Shown here in pieces: positions 22,290 to 34,248 of a stretch of 64,000 nt of DNA. This DNA is from Lindgomyces ingoldianus (Eukaryota; Ascomycota; Dothideomycetes; Pleosporales; Lindgomycetaceae): NCBI RefSeq assembly GCF_010093535.1, contig NW_022985194.1, forward strand, positions 190,312-254,311. Reading direction: 5' to 3'. The number at the start of each line of letters is the position of its first letter. Position 1 is the first letter of the stretch. The position numbers were made by a program, and so were the translations under genes. The notes under the pieces are model-generated. The model was not told where the DNA came from, did no database searches, and was given only the letters and a program-made list of their open reading frames with translations.

Positions 22290-25200
22290 TAGTAAATATC
22301 TGCCTACCTACAAACCTTTACTGCCCTTGCTTATGCAATTAACCTAGCCTGCGCGCAATAAAGAAGTAGAGCTAGATATTAAACAACACAACGCACTATA
22401 AAAAAAGGACTAATTTTAGCAGTTATGCAGCCTAATAATTTACTACATTAAGGGTTTGCTAAGGCTACTAAAATTATACAGATCTCTTATTATCTATAGT
22501 CTAAAGACACTTAAATTATCCTTCTGCCTATTTATTAAGAAGTCTAGAATAGGTCTAAAGAAGGTCTGTTTAGCTACTATTACCTTAATTTTAGCAAATG
22601 CTTTTTATTTTAATATAAAAAAAAAGAAAAATAAGTTCTTTTTAACTTTTATTTATAAAATTAAGTGTTTAATTAAAGACAAGTAAGCTTTATAGTTAAA
22701 CGCTAAACATAAAACTAAAGTATTAGTAAACTTCTAATTACTCTCTAAATACTATTAGTACTAAGATGTATTTAGCCACACAGCAGCTTACTAGCTACTA
22801 GTACATTATCTATATAACTACAAGATTGTCCTTATAGAGCCTCTCTCTAACAGTTACAGTCTGTTGTACAAACAGAACCTTAAGAAGCTAGAGGCAATAA
22901 AGAAATATGTTATAGACAATCTAAAATATAGCTTTATTAAGCAGAGTTAAAGCCCTTTTACATCTTCTATCTTTTATGTACAGAAACTAAATAGCAACTT
23001 ATGTATCTATGTTAATTACTGCAAACTTAACGCTTTTACCTGTAAAAATGTGTATCTAATACTGCGCATAGACAAACTCTTATTAAAACCTACTAAGGTA
23101 GTAATCTTTACTAAGTTTAATATTTACATAGCTTTTAATAAGATTAGAATAAATCTAAGCTTTAAAAAGTGTACTACTTTTTAAACATAATATAGAACTT
23201 ATAAGTGTAAAGTTTTGCTTTTTAGATTATGTAATAGTCTAGCAACTTACTAGCGCTATATAAATAACATATTAATTAACTATCTAGATAATTTCTACAT
23301 TGCCTATTTTAATAACATTTTTATTTACTTTAAAGATAAGGTAACTTATATGCTTTATATTAAAAAAGTCTTAAAAAGGCTTTAGTAAGCAGGATTATAA
23401 GTAGAGATTAAAAAGAGTAAATTTTATATTACTTAAATAAAGTATCTTAGCTATATACTTTTAAATAAAGGACTAGAGGTTAACCTAGAGAAAGTAGAGG
23501 TGCTACGCAACTAGCAGGCGCCTACTACTATAACAGGTGTAAAATCCTTCCTAGGCTTTACTAGATTCTATTAGCAATTTATTTTAAAATTCTTTTATAT
23601 AGTAAAACTAATTATTACGCTTTAAAGACCTACTACCCCTTTTATATAGACTTTAGAGTGTAACGTGGCTTTTAAAAAGCTAAAGTCTGCGCTACTAAGT
23701 ATACCTACGCTTTACTATTTTAACTTTATGTTGTAAACTAAAATTAAAACTAACACTTTTAATAAAGTAGTAGCAGGAGTTCTTTTTTAAAAACAAGCAG
23801 ATAGAAATTAGTGCCCTATATTATTCTATAGTAAGGTCCTATCTAGTTTAGAGCTAAACTAAGAGATACATAATAAGAAGCTATTTGTAATTGTTACTGC
23901 GTTTAAATAATAAAGAGCTAAGCTTACATTTATAGTAATAAGCACTTTAGTATATACTAATTATTATTTATTAAAGTACTTTATAATAACAAAGGTGCTA
24001 AATGCTTATTAGGTCTATTAGGCTAAAAAGTTAGCTTAGTATTACTTCTAAATTAAGTACACCCCTAGTAAGAACAACGCTAGGGCAGACATTCTTAGTT
24101 ATTACAAATAAGATGTAGAAAATTTAAGAGTAGCTTAAACTAATAATAGGTTAAAGGTCCTACTAGAACTGCACTAACTGCACCCCTAAATTAACTCTAA
24201 ACTAGCCTAGTACTATATTACTTAAACAATAACTTAAGCAGCTACGCTAAATGTTATAGAAGAACTAGACTAAGTTATGTCTTTAGATTCTTTAAAATTA
24301 ATTAACATATTACTTTAAAAGAATTAAGCCTTTTTTATGTAAAAGTAAGAACTCCTACTCTACTATTATTAGATAGGAAATAGACTACTCCTCTATGCTA
24401 ACTGCTTATGTGTGCTAGTAGACTTATTACTGTGTACCTAACTTATTTAAAAAGTCTATAATTAAGTATCTTTAGCACACCCTAGTGCTACTAAGACCTA
24501 TTAGTTACTGTCCTAAAAGTACTACTAGAAGGGTATAGAGGCTACTTATAAATAATACGTACAGAATTGCTTCTCTTGTTGTAAGGCTTATCTAAAATAG
24601 ACTTAAACCCTAGGCTTTATCTACCCTTTGCTAATTCCTGCTTAACTAATGCAGCACTTGTGCATTAACTTTAAGGAGTTCTTTAAAGACAAGTTTAGAT
24701 ATAATTAGATTATAGTTATAATTAATTACTTATTAAAATAAGCTATTTCTATCCCCTACTATAAAATAATTAACGCCTAAAAAATAGCTACTTTATTTAT
24801 TTAATAAGTGTACTATTTTAGCTACACACCTAAAACTATTATTTCTAATTAAGAACTTTAGTTTATATCTAGTTTCTAGTCTAAATTTTATTAAATTCTA
24901 GGTATAAAAGTTAAGCTCTCTACTGCCTATTATAAGGAAATAGATAGCTAAATAGAGATTATAAATAAGTATATTAATTAAAGACTAAGGCCTTTTATAT
25001 TTTTTTACTAAAATAACTAGAGTTCCTTACTGCCTTTAATTAATTAGGCTTAGATAACTTTGCTTTATATAATAATTAAAATGTTTTTATATTAAGTCCT
25101 ATATAGCTCTAAACTATGTTAAAGCTAGGACTAGAAACATTCTATAGAACCTATTACAGCCACAGACAAGCTAAATTATAAAAATGCCCTAGCATTAGCA

Positions 25201-25850
25201 ACCTACATGCATGCAGCCTAGGAGTTAGCTAAGGCCTATATAGAAAAGGCCTAGGATTAGATGTAAACTATAGTTAACTACTACTACTAGCTAGTTAACT
25301 AGGAGGTTAGCAACATAGTCTACTTAGACACTAAGAACCTTGCTGTCTAAAAACCTAGCTAAAAACTATCTAAATAATAGAAAGGCCCTTTTAAGGTACT
25401 TAAACAAGTTAGAAACTTATACTACTTAAAGCTACTTTTAAAGTTAAAAATACATAATGTCTTTGCACTAAATGTACTCTGTAAAGATCCTTAGGATCTA
25501 CTTTTAGAATAAAAACCTCTAAAACCCCCTAAAATTACTATTAATAAAGTAAAGAAGTAGAAAGTAAAGGAAATACTTACTAGTAAGCTCTACTAAAAAA
25601 TGCTTAAGTACTAGGTAAAATAAGTAGAACATAACCCTAATCTAGTCTAGTATAAGGCTTTAAATTTTATAAGTTCCCTTTATAAATTAAAAGCTTTTTA
25701 TAATAAGCATCTAAATTAGCTAAGACTTTTAAGGGCTTTATAAAAGTAGATTAAGGCTTTTAAAGCTAGTGTAGAAAGTATAGATTACTTAGTAAATAAT
25801 AAAGTATAAAAGTAAGAAGTTAGATTATATTTTTATATAATATTATTATA
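22290..25850 (+). pseudogene. Gypsy-C pol: RT, RNase H, integrase, chromodomain
   Basis: Reverse transcriptase at about 22830-23480: block PFTSSIFYVQKL near 22954, block FTKFNIYIAFNKI near 23110, active-site Tyr-x-Asp-Asp now YFNN at 23305-23316. RNase H follows at about 23700-24110 (YSKVLSSLELN, then NARADIL). Integrase covers about 24540-25300 (NQELQFISSFQSKFYQ; STAYYKEIDSQIEIIN). Chromodomain at about 25570-25710 (EILTSKLY-KMLKY-VK-VEHNPNLV, with three Trp codons turned to TAG). Protease was not identified, and the stretch 21890-22290 holds no clear motif. Confidence 0.87.
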
Positions 25851-25889
25851 ACTTTATAGACATGTTGCTTAGAAAGTCTAACAGCAAGC

Positions 25890-26330
25890 TGTTAGACACC
25901 TCTAGACTCTCCTCTTCCTTCTCCTCTGCCCTTCTTCCTCTCCTCTCTCCCCTCCTTCCTCCCCTCTAGACTCCCTCTAAACCCCCTCCGCCTTGTCCTT
26001 AGCCGCCTAAAAGCGCTGCAATGTCTGCTTAAAGGTTAGACACTAGAGCCTCTAGGGCTAAAACCTATTAGAGCAGCTTAGTATTCTAGTAGAATAAGGC
26101 CACCTAAACACTAGCTATAGGAAGCCTAGCTTTTTAACTCTTTACAACTTACACTACCTACGCTAGGTTCTAAGCAGACTCTAAAATAGCTTTAAAGGCC
26201 CCCTTTTTATCCTCCTTACTCTCTGCGTTTTAGGCTGCCGCCTATAGCTTAAGATAGCTCTAAAGGACTAGGAATTCCTTCTTGCAATATAAGGGGACCT
26301 ACACGCGCATTAGTAACTTGTAACCTAGCA
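25890..26330 (-). pseudogene. Antisense frame downstream of Gypsy-C pol, unrecognised
   Basis: On the strand opposite to pol, a frame of about 145 codons is coherent if TAG/TAA are read as lost Gln/Trp: an alanine- and lysine-rich helical stretch, then LLQ-VLALEALVSNL-AD (about 26060-26010), then a Gly/Glu/Arg-rich tail that accounts for the pyrimidine-rich plus-strand tract at 25893-25990. Just upstream, in another frame, a C-x2-C-x6-C pattern (KKCKYY then NKKC, third ligand codon now Tyr) lies near 26400-26370. A frameshift or intron would be needed to join them. No function is claimed. Confidence 0.4.
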
Positions 26331-26891
26331 GTATTAGACTATATTTATATAAGATTACATTTTTTATTGTGTAAAGTGTAATATTTACATTTCTTTAATT
26401 TAAAGGACTAATAAGAAAACTTAACCTAAAGGCTATAAGTAAGGGCGTAGGCAGCCTAAAGGCAGATAACTTAAAACGCCTCTAAAGAGGCTCTAGAAGG
26501 GGGGCAGAGCAGCATAGTAATTTTCTTTAATGCTATAATTAGTTAGCAGACTAAGCTATAGAATGTTAGGTGCACAATAATACCTATAAGGTGGAAAATT
26601 AGATAATAGCTAAAGAAGAAACTAATAAAATTAACTAAACTATATAAGTAAAGTAAGTAAACACTTGTTGCTATAAATAACAAATTTACTATATTAATAA
26701 CAACTACACTGCTAGTTACTACTAAATAAAAACATTATAACAAAGGCATTATATTAGTATTAGGTTTTTAGTCTATTCCTTAGTAACAGGAAATTTTAGT
26801 TAAGATAGTTGTACTTGTTGTATTCTATCTAAATTAGTTCTAAATTAGTTCTAAATATTTTCTACACACTACAGATAGGGACTATTAGTCT
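26331..26891 (+). other. Gypsy-C 3' region without a firm frame
   Basis: Between the antisense frame and the polypurine tract. It holds a G-run near 26499-26505 and AT-rich sequence. I see no forward frame and no other element. Confidence 0.5.
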
Positions 26892-26907
26892 ACAGAGGGG
26901 GGGGTAG
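26892..26907 (+). other. Polypurine tract of Gypsy-C
   Basis: ACAGAGGGGGGGGTAG immediately before the 3' LTR start, the plus-strand primer site. Runs of G are not RIP targets, and it is intact. Confidence 0.88.
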
Positions 26908-27213
26908 TGTAACAATTCTCATGAATTGTTCCATCTTGGGTCGCCCAGAACCTATCCGAAGGGTCTCCGTATCGGCTCCGACCCTGGCTCGACCCTGACT
27001 CAACTCTGCCTGGCCCCCTGCTGTTACCCCTATTCTCTTATGTATTTAGTTGCACCTTGCCCTGTAGCTAGCTTAGTAGTTTTCTAATATCCTACGTACA
27101 AGGCCTATAGGTGTCATTGGTATTCCCAGGTCTCTGAGTCCCCACGCACTCCCATATGCCTCTGAGTGGATTCATACCGCATTCGGACCCATTGTCTTGC
27201 CTGCGCCGTTACA
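26908..27213 (+). repeat. 3' LTR of Gypsy-C (306 bp)
   Basis: Starts TGTAACAATTCTC and ends GCGCCGTTACA. Same length as the 5' LTR. The right 70 bp are nearly unmutated (GAGTGGATTCATACCGC), while the left end carries CGA to CAA and TCG to TTG changes. Confidence 0.95.
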
Positions 27214-27218
27214 CTAGG

Positions 27219-30015
27219 CGTACATGCTGTTTATACTTTAAAAGGCTATTACTATAAATTAGAATATTATTAATATATATAGTGCAGAACATATTTAAGT
27301 AGAGTTAAAGTAAGTTATTTATAAAATGTTAAAAAGTACTAGGCGTGTTAGCTAAGCTAAAGGGCATTACTAAGTACTTAAATAGTCTGTATTAGGTCTA
27401 AAACACTATTAGCTACTTATTACCTTTTACTATTTTTAGCTTATTAAAGGCAGTAATAATATCTAACTTTATAAAATACTTTACTTTACTTAGTTAGCTT
27501 AAAGTTTTTTATAAAAAAGAAATTAAGTATTAGTTTTTAATAGTAACAGCATTTAGTCTTTAGTAGTTAACACAAAATTAAAGCCTACCTTTAAGTTTCT
27601 TTATAAATAGTATAAGTAACACTACTAGTAAGAAGCTAGCTTAAATAAACCTTTTTTTTAGGTTCTTATTAAAGTATTTTTAGAGCACTTTTAATTTATT
27701 TAGTAACATTTTATATAGTAGCCTATAACTAGGTTTTTTACTAGGCTTAAGAGTTATCTAGTAATTATATAGATGTTATATTAAAAGCTTATTAGACTTA
27801 TTTTAAAAAAAGACATATAACAGGTTATAGTAGTTTTAAAAAACTATTATTTTTAAGTTAGTGTGTTTTTAAGAAGCTAAAGCTTAGTCTATATTAAAAA
27901 TTATAACTACATAGATTTTATAATCTAGTTATTAAGCTAGAGTTATAAATAAGGCAGGTTCTATGTAGTAGATGTCTATCTGCTGTTTAAGTTCTAGTTT
28001 ATGTCTAAATTAAGTAAGTAAAAATTCTTTAAAGGCTTTTTTTTTTAAGTTTAAGTAGTTGTTAAATTATTTTATATAGCTTATCTTAGTAAAAGGCCTA
28101 GCTTATTAGCCTAGCTTAGGTAGTTCTTCTCTAGGTTATTAAAAAGTAGGTCTAGAGACCTTTTATATTAAGTGCTACTTAGGTGTTGTTTAGGTGTAAG
28201 CATAAGTATACATTTTAGCATTAAAAAGAGTTAAAGTTTAAAACTTACTCTTAGTAATTAAAGGCAACCTTATGCTAATACAGCTATAGTTGTCCTAGAA
28301 TTAGGTTATAATGTTCTATGTTTATTATATAAAGCTTAATTTACTCTTTATAGTGTTAGTAGGTAATTATAATAGTTATAGTATAAAAAATAGAACTTTT
28401 TTTAAGTTATTTTTTATTAAATCTAGTTAAGTAAATTATTTAGGTAAGTAGTGTTAATTAGAGATTTAGTTTATACGCTAGTTTTTTATTAATATAACTT
28501 ATACTATTTACTTCTAAGTTAATAAGAGCCTATATTAGAGCTAATACAGTTTTTTATTATAAATATATAAAAATATTAACTTAGTACTTTTAGTTATTAG
28601 TAGAGGACTTAGCCTATAAGTTAGTAAATATCTAGTGTTAAATTAGTTCTAGGGGGCAACTTAGCCCTAGAACAAGCCTTTTTACAGGCTGTTACTGCTA
28701 TAGCTGCAGCTATGTTAAGAGTAGCAAAAAAGATTAAAGCTTAAATATAAGTTAAAGCTTTTATAAAAATAAGATTAAAATAGTAAAAATCTTTAATAAG
28801 TGCTAGCAGCACTACTTGCGTAGACTTAAAAAAAGAGAATAAAGCAGTTTTAAGAGATATAACTATGCTTACTGCACTTAAAGTATTAACTTTTTTTTTA
28901 ATAATTTTTACACTTTTTAGAACTAACTAGAGCATAATTTAAATTAATTTTTATTATATTAAGGTCCTTATTTGCAACTGCGCTAGTTTAGGGGCGTATT
29001 AGGGCTTATATAGAGAGAAACTTTATGTTATTATTATAGGTAGCAATTAGGTTTACATACGCATTAAGGTTGTTTAGAAGGGGTTCTTCTACTATAGCGC
29101 GTTGCAGTTTAGTTAAGAGGGAGTTATATAAAGCTATAATTAGACCTATCTTATTTAAGCCTATATTAAATGTAAGTTAGTAGAACTTAGTAAAGTGTAA
29201 AGTAAAGCTTTTTTATTTTATTATAAAGTGTTTAAGCAACTTAGAGCTGTTAACTTTTTATTTAGGTCTTTATAAGTTACTTATAAGAACACTATAAATT
29301 AATCTAGGTTAATAATATTTTTATTTATTAGTAAGTTGTTGCGTAAGAGAGCACATAGTCCTAGTGTTACGCCTGTGTTTTAGACAAGCAGCCTAAGACA
29401 CTTAGCGCCAGAGCTCCTACTACATAGGCAGGCTCCCTATAAGCCTTTTATAGTTAATAGACTTGCTTCTTATTGCTTCCTAATTAGCAGTTGCGACATA
29501 AGTTAATTAAGGCTATTATATTATAGTTAAGTTAAAAGTAAGTATATAGTAACTAAAAGTGTTTAGAAGGGAATTAGTCTATATTTTCTTTAAGTTTATA
29601 TTAAAGCTTATATAAAAAGAAAGGTAGGTCTTTCTATTTTCTATTAAACAGCAGAGGATTAGAGAGTTAGTTAGATTTTATTACTAAGTTAGAAAGGTTA
29701 TAGGTTGTAGGCAGTGTTAAATAGAAAGAAGTTAAGCTATCTTTAAACTTCTAGGTAGGCTTTAAAGCTAGTAAGTTTTTAGTTCTTACTACTATAATAA
29801 AAGTTAAGGCAGAAACAGACTGCTTAATAACATAAAGCTATTTTTTAAAGTTTTTTTAAAAAACTTTTAAGCTTATAACGTAGCAGCGTTTCTATAAAGT
29901 AAGCGCTTTTTAAAAGGCTTTTTAGCTTACTTTAATAGCTTAAAGTTATATAAGTACTAAGCTTATTAGATTAGATTTAGAAGCTATTCTTAGCTAAAGT
30001 TTTAACACAATATAA
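27219..30015 (-). pseudogene. Gypsy-B1 gag, protease and reverse transcriptase
   Basis: On the minus strand the region after the 5' LTR (30015 to about 28600) should encode gag, but only scattered blocks can be read. From about 27640 the RT is clear: block FCVNYQRLNAVTIKNQY (near 27600-27550), FIKLDIITAFNKLKI, then FKYLVMPFSLANTPSTF, and the active site YINN at 27266-27274 where the family has Tyr-x-Asp-Asp. Both Asp codons are now Asn. The frame crosses the Gypsy-C insertion point into 19979. Multiple TAA/TAG stops. Confidence 0.8.
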
Positions 30016-30334
30016 TGTTATAATTATATATAAGTAAGGTTATAAAGCTTTACAGAAGTCTAGTTTAATTTACTATGTAAGGTATTATAGTAAGTATAAA
30101 ATGTTATGTAAGAAATAAAAAAGTTTAGAAAAAAATTAGTAATTAAATACTTAGCTTAAAGGTCTAAGCGCTTTAAGTATAAATTAAGCCTATTCTAGGT
30201 TTAGTTAGTGTTAAGGCAGTTTGTGCTTAAGTTTATGTCTGTGTTATGTTGTGTTTGTGTTAGATGTGCACTAATAATACTCTAGTACGCGTCTAATACA
30301 GTTATGTCTAGAATCTAAGGAGGATACCGTGACA
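30016..30334 (-). repeat. 5' LTR of Gypsy-B1 (319 bp)
   Basis: Minus strand starts TGTCACGGTATCC. The outer right end keeps ACGCGTC and GGATACCGTGACA, which read ACACATC and GGATACTGTAATA in the inner-facing copy. Confidence 0.92.
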
Positions 30335-30339
30335 CTAAG

Positions 30340-31030
30340 CTAAAAATCTTATGCATAACTAAATTACTTATATTATAAAACTTAAGTTTCTACTATGCTT
30401 TATACGCGCTTATAATGCAGTAATTACTTTTAGTAATATCTAAGAAGGGTTTTAAGGAGCTAGTTTAGTCTTATTTAACCTAGAATAAGTTAAAATAGCT
30501 CTTAATATTTAGTTGCGTACTCTATTACTACTACTACCTATTAATAATAAGCCCTAGCAGTTGTAAACTTTAAGTAATACTTTTAAATTTAGGTTATAAT
30601 TAATGCTTATAAAAGTAAAAATTTAAAAGCATATAAATAGCTTACTAACATCTATAGTAAAGGCCTTTAAGAAAGTTTTAAAAGGGGCAGCAATTATTGC
30701 GCATAAGCTAGTGTTAGCATAAAAGAAGATTATAGAGCTTTAAGTAGTAAATAAGGCTGCTACGCAACATAGATTACATAAAAAGAAGTAAATTTAAGCG
30801 AAAAAGACTTTAATAGTTAAGAATAAGGCTTGTCTAACTACTTTAAAGAAGTTTAGAGCGCGTAGTAATAAGAAGAAGCTAAAGACGCAGGTGCGCGCTA
30901 AAAAAGGTAAGCTAAGTTAAAGGTAATGTAGGCAGTGTAATTAGACTAGGCATAACTTACGTACGTGTAAGAAAGTAGTAGAAGTAGACTCTAAATAATA
31001 TCTTATGTTGTATTGCTTTATATAGGGCTA
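30340..31030 (+). pseudogene. pogo-D1 transposase C-terminal part with CCHC-like tail
   Basis: Continuation of the frame cut at 4896. It covers the last part of the DDE domain and the basic C-terminal region (LTTLKKFRARSN near 30835-30870), then a C-x2-C-x4-H-x4-C tail at 30927-30968 that keeps all three Cys and the His, with a Gln codon turned to TAG. Tails of this type are frequent in fungal Fot1-like transposases. Stops are present, but this part is less damaged than the centre. Confidence 0.78.
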
Positions 31031-31111
31031 AAGTGGGCTGTTTTGCGCTAGAATAGGGTGGTTTTAGTAGGGGCTTGGCAAAAGTGGCTGGCTAACCTGT
31101 TAGGTACGTTA

Positions 31112-32388
31112 TTAAAAAAAATTTAATAACTTTTAAAATATAGATCTTTACTTTTTAAAAAATAAAAAAGTTTTTTATAATATATTAGCCCTAGTTGCTG
31201 TAAGATAAGAGGAAGGATAAAGCCTAACTACAACCTTTATGTTTAAAGAATAAATAAGGCTAGCTCTTATTAATAGCAGATACACCTTTATAGTAGTAGA
31301 TAAAGACTAGGTACATAAATAAAGTATTTTATTTTAAATTAAAAAAATCTATTTAAAGTAACCCTTACTAACACCTTATTACTAAAATATAGTAAAGGAT
31401 AGATTAACCTAGAAACATATAATAAAAACTTTAAAACACTAAACACTAAAAACTAGAAGTTTATAAGCATACTTTTATTAGAAAACAAGTATAATGTAAT
31501 TTAAGCTATAATTAGCTTAAAAAGTATAACTTTACTATTAATTAAAAAATAATAACTATTAAAGAACTAGAAAACTACGCACAAATAACTTAGTTAGTAT
31601 GCTATAATAATCTATACCTAGTCTATAAGCAGGCAAAGCAGGGTAGCAGTTACTACCCTAAAAAAATAAAAACCTTAGAAATTCCCCTGCTAAAAGCTAA
31701 AAGCTAAGGTAATAAAGATAATAAAAGAAAAACTAAAAGAAGTCTTCTTTAAAAAACTAGAAAATAATAACATAAAATAAGTTAGTGTTTATAAAATTTA
31801 AGAAAAACACGCTATTCCTTTTAAATATAAGAATTATAATGACATGTTTAAGACGCTAAAGGATCTAGAAGAGTTACCTCTACACTAACTATAGAACTAT
31901 GCTATAAACTTAATAAAGAACTCTAACCTAAAGACCTATAGACTTTACTTTCTAATAAAGGTATAAAAAAAAGCTTTATAAGAATACATTAACTAAATGT
32001 TAGTATAAGGCTATATTTAAAAAAGCTATAGCCTAGTTACTTTAGCAGTAGTCTAAAGAAAAAAGAAAAAAGAAAAAAGAAAAAATCTAAGTTTACTAAA
32101 ACTACTAAACTTTAAATAATAACATAATTTAAGACTAGTTTTCTTTTTTTATTATATAGAATATTAGAAACTAACTAAAAGAAACTTAGTACTTTACTAA
32201 GTTTAATGTACAAGATAGATTTAATAAAATATAAAAATAAAAAAAAGATAAATAGCTAACAGCTTTTTACACTTTATAAGAATTATATAAGCTACTAGTA
32301 ATCCTGTTTAGCTTAATAAACGCCTTAGCAACATTCTAGAGAATTATTAACACAGCTCTAAATTTATATCTTAATGTCTTTACTTTAG
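31112..32388 (+). pseudogene. Gypsy-A pol: protease region and first part of RT
   Basis: Left half holds the gag-protease region without a certain active site. RT blocks are readable from about 31850: FTKFNVQDRF near 32194, then TAFYTLQELYKLLVMLFSLINALATFQ at about 32258-32336. The insertion of pogo-A3 falls exactly inside the active-site block, so the conserved Tyr-Leu-Asp-Asp begins at 41100. A purine run near 32057-32085 is low-complexity. Stops throughout. Confidence 0.8.
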
Positions 32389-32390
32389 TA

Positions 32391-32875
32391 ACGTACTTCA
32401 CAGGCGAGTTGCTTACACACCTAAGTTGCTTACTTTTACTAAGACCCTACTAAACTACTCTTTCTACACTAATGTATTCCCTACAACACTACTTAAACGC
32501 GCTAAAAGAATGTTAGATACAGCTTACACTTTAAGCTTTTAAATAAGACATAAAACTTTTAAAGAAATATGCTGCAGCTATGTGTAGAGTTTTATAAAAG
32601 ATAATAAATAACTATAGCGCTAGACAACCTTTACAAGCTAATTCTACAGCTAAATTATAAAGGCTAGGTAATAAAAAGAAGAAGGTTATTGTTAAGACTA
32701 TACTTAAGCTATACATGTAAAGAATTTCCCCTTAGATAGCATTTATAGCTAATATAGCTAATTCTTTGCGCGCTAAGCGTAATCTAGGCTATATTTACAT
32801 AAACTAGCCTAGTATGTTTATAAAGTGTTATTTAGAGCTTAAAGTAAAGTTTTAAGCGCAAGTATAGTTAAAAGA
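32391..32875 (+). repeat. pogo-A3 left inverted arm
   Basis: Starts ACGTACTTCACAGG and carries the family 5' sequence up to the CGCAAGTATAG block. Its reverse complement is found from about 33010 to 33435 and then, past Gypsy-E, at 41043-41097. Confidence 0.83.
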
Positions 32876-33009
32876 TATTTAGCTAATTATAAACCTTATC
32901 TTACTAAAGTTGTACATGTTATTATTCTAGATGCTATACTTAGCTTTAATATTCTTTATAAGGCTAAACCTGCTCTAAATTACCTTAGAACTTTTATAAA
33001 AAGCTCTCT

Positions 33010-33435
33010 TATAGTTATACTTACACTTAAATGTTACTTTAAGCTCTAAATAACGCTTTATAAATGTACTAGGCTAGTTTATGTAAATATAGCCTAGATT
33101 ATGCTTAGCGTGTAAAGAATTAGCTATATTAGCTATAAATGCTATCTAAGGGGAAATTCCTTATGTATATAGCTTAAGTATAGTCTTAATAATTACTTAC
33201 TTCTTTTTATTACCTAGCCTTTATAATTTAGCTGTAGAATTAGCTTATAAAAGTTGTCTAGCGCTATAGTTATTTATTATCTTTTATAAGACTCTGCACA
33301 TAGCTGCAGCATGTTTCTTTAAGAGTTTTATGTCTTATTTAAAAGTTTAGAGCGTAAGCTGTATCTAACATTCTTTTAGCGCGTCTAAGTAGTGTTGTAG
33401 GGAATGCATTAGTGTAGGAAGGGTAGTTTAGTAGG
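33010..33435 (-). repeat. pogo-A3 right inverted arm (main part)
   Basis: Reverse complement of the left arm. Examples are TGCATTAGTGTAGGAAGGG (33405-33423) against the mirrored block at 32460-32480, and AGCGCTATAG. The arm reaches further inward than its partner: the spacer at 32900-33010 also matches pogo-A interior sequence (reverse of about 1085-1130). Confidence 0.8.
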
Positions 33436-34040
33436 TGTTACAATCCTTACTCTGATGAAAGGGTGTTTTCAGGAGTACGTCGGCCTATGTAGTATGTTAG
33501 CGAAAAGGGGGAGGACTTAGCTGGATCAGGTGTACAGTCCGTCGAGCAGAGTATAGGGTAAAGCGAATAAAGAGTAGGCAGGCTTGTGGTTTAACCCAGC
33601 GGCTGTATGGGGAGCTGGTAAACCTGATCTGTAGGGATAGGAGTGGAGGTATATATAGTGCAAGATATACAAAACAGCAATGTCCTCTTTATAAAGGTGC
33701 AATGCCTCTTAGTTTAGTAAGTAAAGACTAGATAATAAACTAAACAGTAATTATAACCTTCTAACTATGGTTGTGATTAAGACTATATACATGGGGTTTG
33801 CATGCTTTGCATGCTTGCATGCTGATTTCTATACAGCCTGCATAGCCTGCAAGCCTGCAAGCCTGCATAGCTTATTAGATAATGCATTCTGCTAGGCTTT
33901 TATCTAAAAGCTAGGACTATTCCTTATCTGTCCTGTTACGTAATTTGCTTAGCGCAGGGCTAAGCGTCTTCCATCTAATGTTGTTTAGGCTGTGTAGGAT
34001 AGCTAGTTAGGTTATTACAGTCTAACTATTAGCTATAACA
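33436..34040 (-). repeat. 3' LTR of Gypsy-E (605 bp)
   Basis: Plus-strand ends TGTTACAATCCTTACTC and TTAGCTATAACA. The first 200 bp are nearly unmutated (ACGTCGGCC, GGATCAGG), whereas the inward right end is RIPed. An 8-bp tandem array GCCTGCAA lies at its centre. On the minus strand AAGAGGGAAGCCTACA just before it is the polypurine tract. Confidence 0.94.
33797..33870. repeat. LTR minisatellite: GCATGC and GCCTGCAA arrays
   Basis: TTTGCATGC in tandem followed by GCCTGCAT/GCCTGCAA units. The matching stretch in the other LTR (40786-40867) has one more 8-bp unit, which exactly explains the LTR length difference of 8 bp. Confidence 0.85.
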
Positions 34041-34248
34041 TGTAGGCTTCCCTCTTAGTTAGCGTCCTTGCTGTTATGTTCTTTCTATTGTAAGCGTTAG
34101 GTTTTCTTTTTAGCTAGTGTGTTTCCTTTTTTAAAAGCAAGTCTTATGTTAAGCTCTTTTAACTATGCCTTACTAGGCTTCTTGTTCTTCTGCTGTTGTT
34201 TGTTGTCTTTGTACTGTTACCTGTTTTAATCCTTTTTATTATACAAAG

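Larger units (their letters stand above)
19985..27213 (+). mobile_element. Gypsy-C: Ty3/Gypsy chromovirus inserted in Gypsy-B1
   Basis: 7229 bp. 306-bp LTRs (19985-20290 and 26908-27213) are flanked by CTAGG (19980-19984 and 27214-27218). A strong polypurine tract precedes the 3' LTR. Order gag, RT, RNase H, integrase, chromodomain. Both outer LTR ends are GC-rich and nearly unmutated. The interior is heavily RIPed. Confidence 0.95.
4897..30334 (-). mobile_element. Gypsy-B1: Ty3/Gypsy chromovirus inserted in pogo-D1
   Basis: LTRs at 4897-5214 and 30016-30334 are flanked by the direct duplication CTAAG (4892-4896 and 30335-30339). The coding strand is minus. Interior pieces are 5215-5809, 18183-19984 and 27219-30015. 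The gaps are Copia-1 and Gypsy-C, both with their own 5-bp duplications. Without nested elements the length is about 5.8 kb, normal for the group. Gene order on the minus strand is gag, protease, RT, RNase H, integrase, chromodomain. Confidence 0.92.
3822..31109 (+). mobile_element. pogo-D1: full-length pogo/Fot1-like transposon split by Gypsy-B1
   Basis: The left end ACGTACCTAACAGG starts after TA (3820-3821). The right end CCTGTTAGGTACGT stops before TA (31110-31111). Without the Gypsy-B1 insertion the element is about 1845 bp (3822-4896 plus 30340-31109). It is the only D-family copy here that keeps the central transposase region, so it is the reference for the deleted copies D2 and D3. 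Inserted in Gypsy-A between gag and pol. Confidence 0.9.
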
